From: Methyloversatilis sp.
GTDB taxonomy: Bacteria; Pseudomonadota; Gammaproteobacteria; Burkholderiales; Rhodocyclaceae
Length of the DNA: 64,000 bases
Direction of reading: 5' to 3'
Assembly: GCF_030698125.1 (NCBI RefSeq)
Contig: NZ_JAUYNV010000032.1
Location: 80,050 to 144,049 of the forward strand
The translations under genes and the position numbers were made by a program. The notes beneath the pieces are model-generated. The model was not told the origin of the DNA. It ran no database searches and saw nothing but the letters and a program-made list of their open reading frames with translations. Below, in pieces: positions 31,140 through 40,960 of the stretch; the stretch's first letter is position 1, and every line of letters begins with the position of its first letter.

Positions 31140-32420
31140 TCAGCCGGCCACGCGTCGGGCGGCGGCGATGCCGCTGCGCACCGCCGATTCCAGCGTCGCC
31201 GGATAAAGCGGCAGCAGGTAGTCGCCGGCCAGCGCCAGGCGCGGGTCAGCCGGCTGTGCGATCACGGCACGGCCCGGCGTGCAGCGGAAGGTCGCACGCC
31301 GGTCGGTCAGTGTGCGCACGCAGCGCGGTTCGGGCAGCGACGGAAAGGCGCGTCGTACCGCCTCGATGACGGCGCGCTCGGTGTCGTCGCGCGCCGCGTC
31401 GGCGGCCGACACCACGCAGGCCATCAATCCGGGCGGCCCGCCCAGCGCGCCGCGGTCGAATATCCAGTGCGGCACGCCGTCGGCGAAGCCCATCATGGCC
31501 TGCGGCAGGCGCGCACCCTTGCCGAAATCGGCGAACACGGTGGTCACCTGTTCGTAGCCGAGCGAAGCGATCTCCGCCGTGATGCGCTCGGTGCCCGGCA
31601 GGGCGCCGAGCAGCGCCGGCACGTGGTGCGGGCTGGTGGCGACGACGACCTGTTCAAACACTTGCGGGCTGCCGGCGACATCAAGCGCGAAGCCCTCCGC
31701 ATGCGGCGAAATCGCCCGCACCCGCTCGCCCACGCGCACCTGGTCACCTTGCCGTGTCAGCCAGGCGGCGGCCGGCGCCGGAAACAGCTGGCCCAGATCG
31801 GTGCGCGGCAGCAGCACGTCGGACGCGCCGGCGCGCCCGAGCAGCGTGTCGCGCAGCACCTGGGCGAACACGCGGGCACTTGCGTCGTCGAGGCCGGTGT
31901 TCAGTGCGGCGATGCACAGTGGCGCCCACAGGTAGCGCACATTGGTGTCGGTCTGGCGCGTGCGCGCAAACATCTGCGTCACCGTTTCGTCGGCGGGTGG
32001 CGACCGGCGGATCGCCGCCATCAGGCGCATTGCAGCCAGCCGGTCGCCCCAGGTCAGACCGGGGCAGGTCATGAAGGCGAGCGCCTGCGCCCATTGCGAG
32101 CCGGAGCGGGCGCGCAGTTCGAAACCGTCGGTGAAGCGCAGCGACAGCGGCAGGCGGTCGAACAGCAGGTCCGGGTCGGCGCCGACGGTGCGCATCATCG
32201 CCAGCGTGTGGACATAGCCGCCGATCAGGATGTGCTGGCCGTTGTCCAGCGCCAGACCGTCGAGCTCGACCGCGCGCGCGCGCCCGCCGACCTGCGGCGC
32301 CGCCTCGAACACCACCGGGCGCACACCGCGCGCCACGCATTCCACCGCGCAGGCCAGCCCGGCCCAGCCGGCGCCGACGATGGCGACCGATGGCCGGTCC
32401 GCGTTCAACTGCGCAGCCAC
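31140..32420 (-). CDS. hpnE: Hydroxysqualene dehydroxylase HpnE (FAD-dependent)
   Basis: 426 residues. An N-terminal Rossmann motif VAIVGAGWAGLACAVECVARG and FEAAPQVGGRARAV bind FAD, and a C-terminal RLALAGDYLLPLYPATLESAVRSG completes the flavin site of amine-oxidase/desaturase family proteins. HpnE reduces hydroxysqualene to squalene, the last step of the HpnCDE route from farnesyl diphosphate. Its start overlaps the end of hpnD by 16 bp, and the gene order hpnC-hpnD-hpnE is the classic one. The product should feed hopanoid synthesis; shc is not in this window. Confidence 0.92.
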   Translation of the reverse strand: MAAQLNADRPSVAIVGAGWAGLACAVECVARGVRPVVFEAAPQVGGRARAVELDGLALDNGQHILIGGYVHTLAMMRTVGADPDLLFDRLPLSLRFTDGFELRARSGSQWAQALAFMTCPGLTWGDRLAAMRLMAAIRRSPPADETVTQMFARTRQTDTNVRYLWAPLCIAALNTGLDDASARVFAQVLRDTLLGRAGASDVLLPRTDLGQLFPAPAAAWLTRQGDQVRVGERVRAISPHAEGFALDVAGSPQVFEQVVVATSPHHVPALLGALPGTERITAEIASLGYEQVTTVFADFGKGARLPQAMMGFADGVPHWIFDRGALGGPPGLMACVVSAADAARDDTERAVIEAVRRAFPSLPEPRCVRTLTDRRATFRCTPGRAVIAQPADPRLALAGDYLLPLYPATLESAVRSGIAAARRVAG

Positions 32421-33238
32421 GTCTTCCAGGCCAACCAGAGCTTGCGCACCGGCGTCAGCGCGATGCGCCGGTCGAGTACGCGGCAGCCGTCGCGCTCGAT
32501 CTCGTCAAGCAAGGTGCGGTAGATCGCCGCCATCACCAGACCGGGCCGCTGCGATGCGCGATCGACCGCCGGCAACGCGGCCATCGCCTGTTCGTAATAG
32601 TGCCGGGCGCGCTCGATCTGGAACTCCATCAGCTGACGGAATTCGTCGCTGTAGCGCGCGTTCAGGATGTCGGCGGCCCGCACATTGAAGCGCTGCAGCT
32701 CGTCGACCGGCAGGTAGATGCGACCGCGCCGCGCGTCTTCGCCGACGTCGCGGATGATGTTGGTGAGCTGGAAGGCGATGCCCAGATCGTGTGCGTACTT
32801 CTGCGTTTCGCGCTGCGTGCTGCCGAAGATCTGCGCCGCCAGCAGCCCCACCACCGACGCAACGCGGTAGCAGTAGAGCTGCAGGCCCTTGAAGTCGAGA
32901 TAGCGCGACTGGTCGAGATCCATTTCCATGCCGTCGATGATTTCCAGCAGCTGCTCGCGCGGCAGGCTGAATTCGCGGATGGCCGGAATCAGCGCGAGGC
33001 AGACCGGATGTTCCGGTGTGCCGTCGAAACAGGCGGCGACCTGGGTGCGCCACCAGGCGAGCTGGGTGCGCGCGAGGCTGATGTCGGTGGTTTCGTCGAC
33101 CACGTCGTCGATTTCGCGGCAGAAGGCGTACAGCGCGGTGATGGCGCGGCGGCGCGGCGGCGGCAGGAACAGGAAGCTGTAGTAGAAGGACGAGCCGCTC
33201 TTTGCGGCACGGTCCTGACAGTATTCGTCGGGTGTCAT
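32405..33238 (-). CDS. hpnD: Presqualene diphosphate synthase HpnD
   Basis: 277 residues from the ATG at 33238 (MTPDEYCQDRAAKSGSSFYYSF). Aspartate-rich motifs of trans-prenyl head-to-head synthases are present: FCREIDDVVDE and NIIRDVGEDARRGRIYLP. The start overlaps the hpnC stop by 4 bp. It condenses two farnesyl diphosphates to presqualene diphosphate, which the hpnC product converts to hydroxysqualene. Confidence 0.93.
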   Translation of the reverse strand: MTPDEYCQDRAAKSGSSFYYSFLFLPPPRRRAITALYAFCREIDDVVDETTDISLARTQLAWWRTQVAACFDGTPEHPVCLALIPAIREFSLPREQLLEIIDGMEMDLDQSRYLDFKGLQLYCYRVASVVGLLAAQIFGSTQRETQKYAHDLGIAFQLTNIIRDVGEDARRGRIYLPVDELQRFNVRAADILNARYSDEFRQLMEFQIERARHYYEQAMAALPAVDRASQRPGLVMAAIYRTLLDEIERDGCRVLDRRIALTPVRKLWLAWKTWLRS

Positions 33239-34068
33239 GGGTAATTCAGGGCTTTCCACCCGATCACGGGCCAGTCGACACGGCCCAGTTTCGGGCGGTG
33301 GCGGAATACATCGTAATCGACCTGCTCGATGCGCTGCAAAATGCGCAGCCCGCCCTGCACGACCAGACGCAGCTCCCAGCCGGTGCGACCCGGCAGCGTG
33401 CGGGCCAGCGGCATGCCGGCGTGCATCAGCGCGCGGGCGTCATCGACCAGGTGTTTCATCAGTGCGCGGAAGGCGGCGTCGCAGTGCGACTGCGCCAGAT
33501 GTGCTTCGGTCACGCCGAAGCGCGCCATCGCATCCTGCGGAATGTAGACGCGGCCGGGCGGGATGCCGTCGGCGTTCTTGCGCCAGTCGATCGCCACGTC
33601 CTGCCAGTGGTTGATCAGTTGCAGCGCGCTGCAGATCGCGTCGGACTGCTTGAGGCTGGCGGCATCGTCCACCTTGTACAGGCACAGCAGCAGGCGGCCG
33701 ATCGGGTTGGCCGAGCGGCGGCAGTAGTCGAGCAGTTCCGCATGGCTGGCGTAGCGCGTCTGCACCACGTCCTGCGCGAAGGCGTCGAGCAGGTCATGGA
33801 ACAGCGGCAGCGGCAGCGACCACTGGCGCACGGCGCGCGCGAGGCGGCGGTGGATGGCGTCGTCCGGTTCGCCGCCGCGTTCGATGATGCGCAATTGTTC
33901 GCGGCACAGCTCGAGCGCGGCCAGCCTCGCTTCGGGCGCGGCGTCGCCTTCATCCGCCAGATCGTCGGCATGGCGGGCGAACCAGTAGATCGCGGCCACT
34001 GGCTCGCGCAGCGCGGGTGGCATCAGCTTCGACGCGACCGGAAAGTTTTCGTAGTGTTCGACCGACAT
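33235..34068 (-). CDS. hpnC: Hydroxysqualene synthase HpnC
   Basis: 277 residues, homologous to squalene/phytoene synthases. It begins MSVEHYENFPVASKLMP, typical for HpnC, with acidic motifs RHADDLADE and NHWQDVAIDWRKN. It is the first gene of the leftward hpnC-hpnD-hpnE-phosphoesterase operon. The promoter should lie in the 60 bp between its start and tRNA-Leu, which reads the other way. Confidence 0.92.
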   Translation of the reverse strand: MSVEHYENFPVASKLMPPALREPVAAIYWFARHADDLADEGDAAPEARLAALELCREQLRIIERGGEPDDAIHRRLARAVRQWSLPLPLFHDLLDAFAQDVVQTRYASHAELLDYCRRSANPIGRLLLCLYKVDDAASLKQSDAICSALQLINHWQDVAIDWRKNADGIPPGRVYIPQDAMARFGVTEAHLAQSHCDAAFRALMKHLVDDARALMHAGMPLARTLPGRTGWELRLVVQGGLRILQRIEQVDYDVFRHRPKLGRVDWPVIGWKALNYP

Positions 34069-34128
34069 GGGTGGCGGAGTATACCGGGCGCGTGCCGCCG
34101 GCCCCGCCTGATAGAATCCGTGCCGCCT

Positions 34129-34213
34129 GCCCAGGTGGCGAAATTGGTAGACGCACCAGATTTAGGTTCTGGCGCCGCGAGGCGTGGGGGTTCGAGTCCC
34201 TTCCTGGGCACCA
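34129..34213 (+). tRNA. tRNA-Leu (anticodon UAG)
   Basis: Acceptor stem GCCCAGG (34129-34135) pairs with CCTGGGC (34203-34209), followed by A and encoded CCA. The anticodon stem CCAGA/TCTGG encloses TTTAGGT, giving UAG at 34163-34165. The long variable arm (GCGCCGCGAGGCGT region) is typical of class II tRNA-Leu. A TAGAAT -10-like box lies at 34112-34117. Confidence 0.96.
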
Positions 34214-34274
34214 TCGGTGCGGACGGACGTTGAAGGCTGATGGGCGCACCGTCACTGCATGAGTGAGCGATGTG

Positions 34275-37200
34275 TCATGGCGGAAGGAATTTTCTGCGCG
34301 GCCGACGCATCAGGTAATAGGCGGCCGGTATCACCAACATGGACAGCAGCGGTGCGGTGATCATGCCGCCCACCATGGGTGCCGCGATGCGTTGCATGAC
34401 CTCGCTGCCGGTGCCCCCGCCCCACATGATGGGCAGCAGGCCGGCCAGAATCACCGCCACAGTCATCGCCTTGGGCCGCACGCGCAGCACCGCCCCTTCG
34501 CGGATCGCATCCAGCAGATCGGCTTCGCTGGTCATGTTCTGCTCGATGCGCGCCGTCCACGCCTGCCTGAGATAAAGCAGCATGATCACGCCGAATTCGG
34601 CCGCTACGCCCGCCAGCGCGATGAAACCCACGACACTCGCCACTGACAGGTTGTAGTTCAAACCGAACAGCAGCCAGATCCCGCCGACCAGGGCAAAGGG
34701 CAAAGTCGCCATCAGCAGCAGGGCCTCGCCGAAGTGCTTGAAGGTAAGGTACAGCAGCACGAAGATGATGAGCAGCGTGAAGGGCACAACCAGTTTGAGC
34801 CTGGCGCTGGCGCGTTCGAGAAACTCGAACTGACCTGACCAGGACACCGAGTAGCCCGGCGGCAATTTCACCTGGTCGGCCACTGTCTGCTGCATCTCGC
34901 GCACCGCTGTGCCGAGGTCACGACCACGCAAATCGACGTAGACGAACCCCGCCAGGCGTGCGTTCTCGCTGCGCAGCATCGGCGGGCCATCGTCGATGCG
35001 AATGTCGGCTACGTCACCGAGCACAAGCAACTGCCCTCGCGGCGTCACGATGGGCAAATTGCGCAAGCCGTTCAGCGAGTCCCGTACCTCGCGCGGATAT
35101 CGCACGTTTATCGGGTAGCGCTGCAGGCCTTCGATGGTCTCACCGATATTCATGCCGCCCACGGCGCTTGCCACCACCGACTGCACGTCGGACATGTTGA
35201 GTCCGTAGCGCGCCGCTCGCTCCCGCTTGATATCCACATTGACATAGCGTCCACCTGTCAGGCGCTCGGCAAAGGCGCTGGTCACGCCGGGCACCTGCTT
35301 GACCGCCTGCTCGATTTCGCCCGTGAGCCGGTTGATGACAGATAGATCGCTGCCGAGCACCTTGACGCCGACCGGACTTTTGATGCCAGTGGCCAGCATG
35401 TCGAGACGGTTGCGGATCGGTGGAATCCAGATGTTCGTCAGTCCCGGCACGCGCACGGTCCGGTCCAGTTCCTCTACGAGCTTCTCGGGGGTCATGCCCA
35501 CCCTCCACTCGCTTCTTGGCTTGAACTGGATGGTGGTCTCAAACATCACCAGAGGTGCCGGATCGGTCGCAGTTACGGCTCTGCCTGCCTTTCCGTAGAC
35601 CGTGGCCACCTCTGGCACCGTCTTGATCAGCCGGTCCGTTTGCTGCAGCAATTGAGCCGCCTTGCCCGCCGACATGCCAGGCAAGGCACTTGGCATGTAG
35701 AGCAGGTCGCCTTCGTCGAGCGGCGGCATGAACTCGCTGCCCAGTTGCTGCAAGGGCCACCAGCTGGCCGCCAGAAACACCATCGCGACAGCGATGGTGG
35801 TCTTGGGAAAGCGCAGCACGACTTCGAGCAAAGGCCGGTAGCTGGCGACAAAGAAGCGATTGATCGGGTTCTTCTGCTCGTCCGGGATGCGGCCCCGGAT
35901 CAGATAACCCATCAGCACCGGAATCAGCGTCACCGCAAGCCCCGCACTTGCCGCCATGGCATAGGTTTTGGTGAAGGCAAGCGGCGAGAACAGCTTTCCT
36001 TCCTGCGCCTCCAGTGTGAAGATCGGCACGAAGGAGAGGGTGATGATGAGCAAGGAGAAAAACAGCGCCGGGCCCACCTCGGCGGCAGCGTCTCCGATCA
36101 CCCGCCAGCGGGTCTCGCCCTGCAATTGCTCCCCCGGATGAGCGTGATTCCATTCCTCCAGGTGCTTGTGTGCGTTTTCGATCATGACCACCGCCGCATC
36201 AACCATCGCGCCGACGGCGATGGCGATGCCGCCCAGTGACATGATGTTGGCGTTGACCCCCTGCCAGTGCATGACGATGAAGGCCGCCAGAATGCCCAGG
36301 GGCAACGAGACGATGGCCACCAGAGCCGAACGCAGGTGAAACAGAAACAGCACGCACACCACGGCCACGACAGCGAACTCTTCGAGCAGCTTGTGGCTGA
36401 GGTTCTCGATGGCCCGCTTGATGAGCCCCGAGCGGTCGTAGGTGGGTACGATCTCGACGCCTTGCGGCAGGCTCGTTTTCAATGCCGCCAGTTTGGTCTT
36501 GACTGCGTCGATGGTGGTCAACGCGTTCTCGCCAGACCGCATGACGACGATGCCGCCCACCGCTTCACCCTCGCCGTCCAGCTCACCGATTCCGCGCCGC
36601 ATCTCGGGGCCGATCTGCACGTGGGCCACATCGCCCAGCAAAACGGATACGCCTGCCTCGGTGGTCATGAGTGGAATGGCCCGGAAGTCGTCCAGGGTTT
36701 GCAGATACCCGGAGGCACGCACCATGAACTCGGCTTCACCCATTTCCAGCACCGAGCCACCCACTTCCTGATTGGCAAGGCGAATCGCCGCGATCACCTT
36801 GCCGTGGGGAATACGGTATGCGGCCAGTTTGTCGGGATCGAGCACCACCTGGTATTGCCGCACCATGCCACCAATGGTGGCCACCTCGGCCACGCCGGGT
36901 ACGGTCTTGAGCTCGTATTTCAAGAACCAGTCCTGCAGGCTGCGCAATTGCGACAGGTCCTGCCTGCCTGACTTGTCGATCAGCGCGTACTGGTAGATCC
37001 AGCCCACGCCGGTTGCATCCGGCCCAAGCGCCGAGCTGGCTCCCGGCGGCAGGCGCGACTGCACCTGGTTGAGGTACTCCAGTACCCTGGAGCGCGCCCA
37101 GTACAGGTCTGTTCCGTCCTTGAACAGCACGTAGACGTAACTGTCGCCAAAGAACGAATAGCCGCGCACGACGCGCGCCCCCGGTACCGACAGCATCGTG

Positions 37201-37412
37201 GTGGTCAGCGGATACGTGACCTGATTCTCGACCAGCTGCGGTGCTTGCCCCGGCCAAGAGGTGCGGATGATCACCTGGGTGTCCGACAGGTCGGGCAAGG
37301 CGTCGAGTGGCGTGCGAAGCACAGAAACCAAGCCCCAGGCCGCCAGCAGGACGGTGGCGATCAGCACCAGAAAGCGGTTGGCGATCGACCAATGGATCAG
37401 ACGGGCAATCAT
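34275..37412 (-). CDS. cusA: Cu(I)/Ag(I) efflux RND pump CusA
   Basis: 1045 residues, an HME-type RND pump. Motifs include [17 protein letters not shown] at the N-terminus, [19 protein letters not shown] in TM4 (proton relay) and [18 protein letters not shown]. The metal-binding porter loop retains [10 protein letters not shown] and [15 protein letters not shown], which hold two of the three methionines of the CusA cluster. The third falls in [12 protein letters not shown], where the sequence is Leu-Asn-Met rather than Met at the RYG+1 position. It is translated last in a cusCBA order; its start overlaps the cusB stop by 4 bp. It exports monovalent copper and silver from the periplasm and cytoplasm. 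Confidence 0.92.
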   Translation of the reverse strand: MIARLIHWSIANRFLVLIATVLLAAWGLVSVLRTPLDALPDLSDTQVIIRTSWPGQAPQLVENQVTYPLTTTMLSVPGARVVRGYSFFGDSYVYVLFKDGTDLYWARSRVLEYLNQVQSRLPPGASSALGPDATGVGWIYQYALIDKSGRQDLSQLRSLQDWFLKYELKTVPGVAEVATIGGMVRQYQVVLDPDKLAAYRIPHGKVIAAIRLANQEVGGSVLEMGEAEFMVRASGYLQTLDDFRAIPLMTTEAGVSVLLGDVAHVQIGPEMRRGIGELDGEGEAVGGIVVMRSGENALTTIDAVKTKLAALKTSLPQGVEIVPTYDRSGLIKRAIENLSHKLLEEFAVVAVVCVLFLFHLRSALVAIVSLPLGILAAFIVMHWQGVNANIMSLGGIAIAVGAMVDAAVVMIENAHKHLEEWNHAHPGEQLQGETRWRVIGDAAAEVGPALFFSLLIITLSFVPIFTLEAQEGKLFSPLAFTKTYAMAASAGLAVTLIPVLMGYLIRGRIPDEQKNPINRFFVASYRPLLEVVLRFPKTTIAVAMVFLAASWWPLQQLGSEFMPPLDEGDLLYMPSALPGMSAGKAAQLLQQTDRLIKTVPEVATVYGKAGRAVTATDPAPLVMFETTIQFKPRSEWRVGMTPEKLVEELDRTVRVPGLTNIWIPPIRNRLDMLATGIKSPVGVKVLGSDLSVINRLTGEIEQAVKQVPGVTSAFAERLTGGRYVNVDIKRERAARYGLNMSDVQSVVASAVGGMNIGETIEGLQRYPINVRYPREVRDSLNGLRNLPIVTPRGQLLVLGDVADIRIDDGPPMLRSENARLAGFVYVDLRGRDLGTAVREMQQTVADQVKLPPGYSVSWSGQFEFLERASARLKLVVPFTLLIIFVLLYLTFKHFGEALLLMATLPFALVGGIWLLFGLNYNLSVASVVGFIALAGVAAEFGVIMLLYLRQAWTARIEQNMTSEADLLDAIREGAVLRVRPKAMTVAVILAGLLPIMWGGGTGSEVMQRIAAPMVGGMITAPLLSMLVIPAAYYLMRRPRRKFLPP

Positions 37413-39037
37413 CGGGCACCTCCCGACTGCTCACCATGGCGCGCTTGCCATTTGACGATCTGCGGGGCCTCGCCATCCTGCATGCGGAACTCGATGTCGA
37501 TCTCGCTCCCGGCAGATGGTTTGGGTAAGGCAAGATCTGGAGCCAACGTGAATTCCATGGTCATGCCCGGCCATCGCAATGCGGGTATTTCTGGATGGGT
37601 CAGCGTGAGGGTGTCACCGCTCACGGCCTCCACCCGCGCGTTTGTCTGATAGGTCTGCTGTGCGGCGCTCATCGATCCTTGCGCTTCGCCCGAAGACAAG
37701 CGCGCCTCAACACCCTTCAGGCTGGCCTCCGAATCAATGAGGAACTGGCCGGACAGCACGATTTTCTGGCCCTGGCCAAGCCCTGCCAGAATTTCCGTCT
37801 GGCCGCCCTGTTCGTGACCGACCTGCACCTCGATCGGACGAAATGTCCCGTCCTCTTCGACTGCCATGACCAGCGTGCGCTTGCCGGTGCGAACCAGCGC
37901 TTCGGAAGGCACCAGCAGCGCGGGGCGCGCCTGACCGCCGGCGAGTTGCATCTGCATGAACATGCCGGGCACCAGCTTGCCTGCCGGATTGGTCAGGACC
38001 ATGCGCGCCTTGCGCGTGCGTGTCGCCGGATTGACCTCGGGCAGCAAGGCCTGCACCCGTCCATGGAACACCTCACCCGGCAGTGCGGGGGTTTGCGCTG
38101 CCACCTGTGCGCCTTCGACAAGCTGCGCCGCCTGGCTCTCCGGCACTTCGGCCTGCACCCAGACATTGGAAAGATCGTTGATGCGCAGGAGCGGCATGCC
38201 CATCATCGCAGTACTGCCTTCACGCGCCATCAGTTCGGTGACCACGCCACTGGCCGGTGCGACCAGGGTCATGCGGGCCTGCACCTGTCCCGTACGCTCG
38301 ACCAAGGCGATCTGCGCTTCGCTCATGCCGGCCTGACGCATACGCTGACGGGCTGCTTCAGCGAGTGACTCCAACCCGCGTCCCTGCAAGCGTCTGGCAG
38401 TCAGATAGTCCTCTTGAACCGCCACCCATTCAGGCACGTAAATATCCAGCAGCGGCTGCCCCTTGCGGACGCGATCCAGTTCCGCCCTCACATGCAGCTT
38501 CTCGATGAAGCCGGTCGCGCGCGCCTGCACCGCAAATTGGCCTCGTTCATTCCATGCCACGGTGCCCACTGCTGAAATCTCGGATGCAAGCTGGCCCGAA
38601 ACGACTTCGCCCATGCGCAGCCCGAGATTCTGCTGAATGCGCGAACTCACTGTGACCGTGCCGCTGTCTGCGCCCGCGGCGCCCGCGTAGGCGGGCACCA
38701 GCATCATGTCCATGAAGGGCGACTTTGCCGGCGCGTCGAACTTCTGACCTGGTGTCATTGGATCGTGGTAATGAAGGATCATTCGACCCGTTACCGGATC
38801 GATATCACCCGCCTTGAGACCCGACTCGATGTGACGCCGTGTCGCCGCTTCGCCTTCGGGTATCCCCCAGGTCGACGGGTCGATCTCGACGCCCGCAGAC
38901 GAGCTTCCCGCCGCGGCGGGGGTTGCCACGGGGGCATGCGTCATCCCGTTCCTGACGCCCTGTCGGTAGAGGCCCAGACCGCCTGCGCCGAGTACTCCGA
39001 TCGCGAGGAGCGCGACCACGATGGTTCTTCTGTTCAT
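37409..39037 (-). CDS. cusB: Cu/Ag efflux adaptor CusB with a fused CusF-like metallochaperone domain
   Basis: 542 residues. TM anchor ([19 protein letters not shown]), then a Met/His/Asp metal-binding segment ([21 protein letters not shown]), the lipoyl/hairpin/barrel adaptor core (about 120-410), and a C-terminal CusF domain from about 450. There His481, Trp489, Met492 and Met494 ([16 protein letters not shown]) have exactly the spacing of the Cu(I) ligands His36, Trp44, Met47, Met49 of E. coli CusF. In E. coli the chaperone is a separate gene, so here the donor is tethered to the pump. The ATG at 39037 overlaps the cusC stop. Confidence 0.9.
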   Translation of the reverse strand: MNRRTIVVALLAIGVLGAGGLGLYRQGVRNGMTHAPVATPAAAGSSSAGVEIDPSTWGIPEGEAATRRHIESGLKAGDIDPVTGRMILHYHDPMTPGQKFDAPAKSPFMDMMLVPAYAGAAGADSGTVTVSSRIQQNLGLRMGEVVSGQLASEISAVGTVAWNERGQFAVQARATGFIEKLHVRAELDRVRKGQPLLDIYVPEWVAVQEDYLTARRLQGRGLESLAEAARQRMRQAGMSEAQIALVERTGQVQARMTLVAPASGVVTELMAREGSTAMMGMPLLRINDLSNVWVQAEVPESQAAQLVEGAQVAAQTPALPGEVFHGRVQALLPEVNPATRTRKARMVLTNPAGKLVPGMFMQMQLAGGQARPALLVPSEALVRTGKRTLVMAVEEDGTFRPIEVQVGHEQGGQTEILAGLGQGQKIVLSGQFLIDSEASLKGVEARLSSGEAQGSMSAAQQTYQTNARVEAVSGDTLTLTHPEIPALRWPGMTMEFTLAPDLALPKPSAGSEIDIEFRMQDGEAPQIVKWQARHGEQSGGAR

Positions 39038-40401
39038 CGCATGGGCTCCCGCGCAAGGTGGTTCGAAGGTGTCGGCGATACGGCATGCGCGGGCAGATCC
39101 TCCGGTATCAGAAAGGTCAGCTCGGCCCACCATGCGGCAGTCTGTCGTTCGATGCGAAGTCGCTCCAGGGTGGTGTCAGTCACCATGCGGCGTGCTTCGA
39201 GAACGGATGTCAGGGACGCCTTGCCGCCGCGAAAAGCGGCCGTGAGTGCCTCGGCGCGCTCGGTCGCAAGCGGGATCAGGGTGCTGTCGTAGTCGTCCAG
39301 ACGGCTGAGGCTGCTTCGCCAGCTGGAGAGGAGGCGCTGCAGCTCGAACAGATGCTCGCGCCGCAGTTCTTCACGTTCGGAGCGGACCTGTTCAACCTGT
39401 TCCAGTCGGGCCGCCAGTTCGCGGTCTTGACGCCGGGCCTGATCCCACTGCAATGGAATGGAAACCCCCAGCGACACCATGTCGCCGAACATGCTGCCCC
39501 GCTTGCTGTACATCACCGACCAGCTCCAGTCGGCGCTTTTTTCCTGTCTTGCCACCTCCGCCGTGGCGAGCGCGACATGTTCGCGCGCATTCATGAGTGC
39601 GATGTCTGGATGCTGATCGATTTCATGCGCCAGCGAGTGTTCCGCCAGACGCGTGCTGTCTATCCTGGGAGGCGCTCCGAGTGGCTTCGATTCCGCATCG
39701 CCGACCCAGCGCTGCAACAGCGCTCTCGCGTTGGCGAGCTCGGCGCGCACCTCGTGCAGTCGATCGTCGATGCGTGCGATCGCCGCGCGCGCGGCCAGCA
39801 CGTCGGCCAGCGGGGCGCGGTTGCCCCGATAGGCCGATTCAACGCCGGTGCTTACGTTGACGGTCTCCTCGCGCTGACGTTGCAGCTGCTCGAGCATCTG
39901 CTCAAGGAAGTAACGCTCGAACCAGGCTCTGGCAGTCTGCGTGCGCAGCCGGGTGAGCAGCGTGGTTCGCGTCGCCAGGGCGGCGTCGGCTTCGCGTTCG
40001 TAGCGGGCGCTGCGCGCCTCACGTTTTTCAGATCTGGTGAAAGTCTGCGCCAGACCGACAGAGCGCATCGTCATGGGCTCATCCGTCAGGCTGTAGCGCC
40101 CCGAGCCTTCGACGGGCAGGTTGTCGACCGACAAGCGCAGTATGGGGTCAGGCAGACGCCCGGTTGCAACGGCCATTTCCCTGGCCGCCCGTGCCGCCGC
40201 ATGCTGTGCCTCAAGCGTCGCGGATCTTGCCTGTGCAGCATCGAGCGCGGCCTGCAATGTCAGCGAAGGCTGTGTCATCGCTGGATTGACGAGACCGAGC
40301 GACAGCACGACCACGGCGAGCGGTGCGAACCCGCGACGCACGTGTCGACGTGCGTGATGGACGGACGGCCCACTGGCGTCCCGGGTGAGGAAAATAAGCA
40401 T
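39034..40401 (-). CDS. cusC: Outer-membrane channel of the Cus system (TolC/CusC family)
   Basis: 455 residues from the ATG at 40401, which has GGAG 8 bases upstream. After a signal region (FAPLAVVVLSLGLVNPAMTQ) the OMF repeat pairs appear: LTLQAALDAAQARSATLEAQHAAARAARE, and later FGDMVSLGVSIPLQWDQARRQDRELAARLEQ. No lipobox is evident. It is more like CzcC/CusC-type channels of betaproteobacteria than the lipidated OprM group. It overlaps cusB by 4 bp. No two-component regulator (cusRS) is in the window. Confidence 0.85.
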   Translation of the reverse strand: MLIFLTRDASGPSVHHARRHVRRGFAPLAVVVLSLGLVNPAMTQPSLTLQAALDAAQARSATLEAQHAAARAAREMAVATGRLPDPILRLSVDNLPVEGSGRYSLTDEPMTMRSVGLAQTFTRSEKREARSARYEREADAALATRTTLLTRLRTQTARAWFERYFLEQMLEQLQRQREETVNVSTGVESAYRGNRAPLADVLAARAAIARIDDRLHEVRAELANARALLQRWVGDAESKPLGAPPRIDSTRLAEHSLAHEIDQHPDIALMNAREHVALATAEVARQEKSADWSWSVMYSKRGSMFGDMVSLGVSIPLQWDQARRQDRELAARLEQVEQVRSEREELRREHLFELQRLLSSWRSSLSRLDDYDSTLIPLATERAEALTAAFRGGKASLTSVLEARRMVTDTTLERLRIERQTAAWWAELTFLIPEDLPAHAVSPTPSNHLAREPMR

Positions 40402-40503
40402 CAACGAACTCCATGCGCAATGAACGCCTTCGCGAATGCCTGCGCGAAAGCCAGGATCTGCCGACCTTGAAAAGGTCGACAGCTGCATTTCCGTTACATG
40501 GGG

Positions 40504-40854
40504 TTAGTTGAAGGAGGGCGGTCGCCAGACTGCAGCGAGTGCATTCGACGTGACTGGCGACGTCTGCGATGGCACTGAACCGGATGGCGGTGCCGGAGGA
40601 AGGTGGGCGTCAAACGATGGAAGGATGCCGACGCCTGATGCGCAGCACGACCGTTCAATTTTGCAGGACATGCCGGTTTTGGCTGCCGTCTCGGAATCGT
40701 TGCAGCAATCAGAGATGACCTGGCCAAACACATCTGAAGAGGCAGACGCCACGACATCGTGCTTCATGGGACAAGTATTCTGAAAGCTGAGCGCACTTGC
40801 GCTGCCCTGGAAGGCAACGAAGAACGAAAGCAACAGGGCAAGCAGACATCTCAT
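40504..40854 (-). CDS. Small exported Cys/Met-containing protein leading the cus operon
   Basis: 116 residues. A signal peptide (CLLALLLSFFVAFQGSASA) precedes a mature part with six cysteines in clusters (NTCPMKHD, SDCCNDSE, GMSCKIERSCCAS), then a Pro/Ser-rich tail. It lies about 100 bp before cusC in the same direction and is likely cotranscribed. Small exported proteins of this size, for example CzcI, often head betaproteobacterial heavy-metal operons, so metal binding or sensing in the periplasm is plausible. I do not recognise a named family. Confidence 0.7.
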   Translation of the reverse strand: MRCLLALLLSFFVAFQGSASALSFQNTCPMKHDVVASASSDVFGQVISDCCNDSETAAKTGMSCKIERSCCASGVGILPSFDAHLPPAPPSGSVPSQTSPVTSNALAAVWRPPSFN

Positions 40855-40960
40855 TGTTGCATTCTATCAACGCCGGTCTTTTCGACGATAGGTGCGGACC
40901 ACCTTTTTCGTTCGCGAACCGAGCCGACCGGGCGGCCACCAGGCATCGCTGTCAGGTCTT

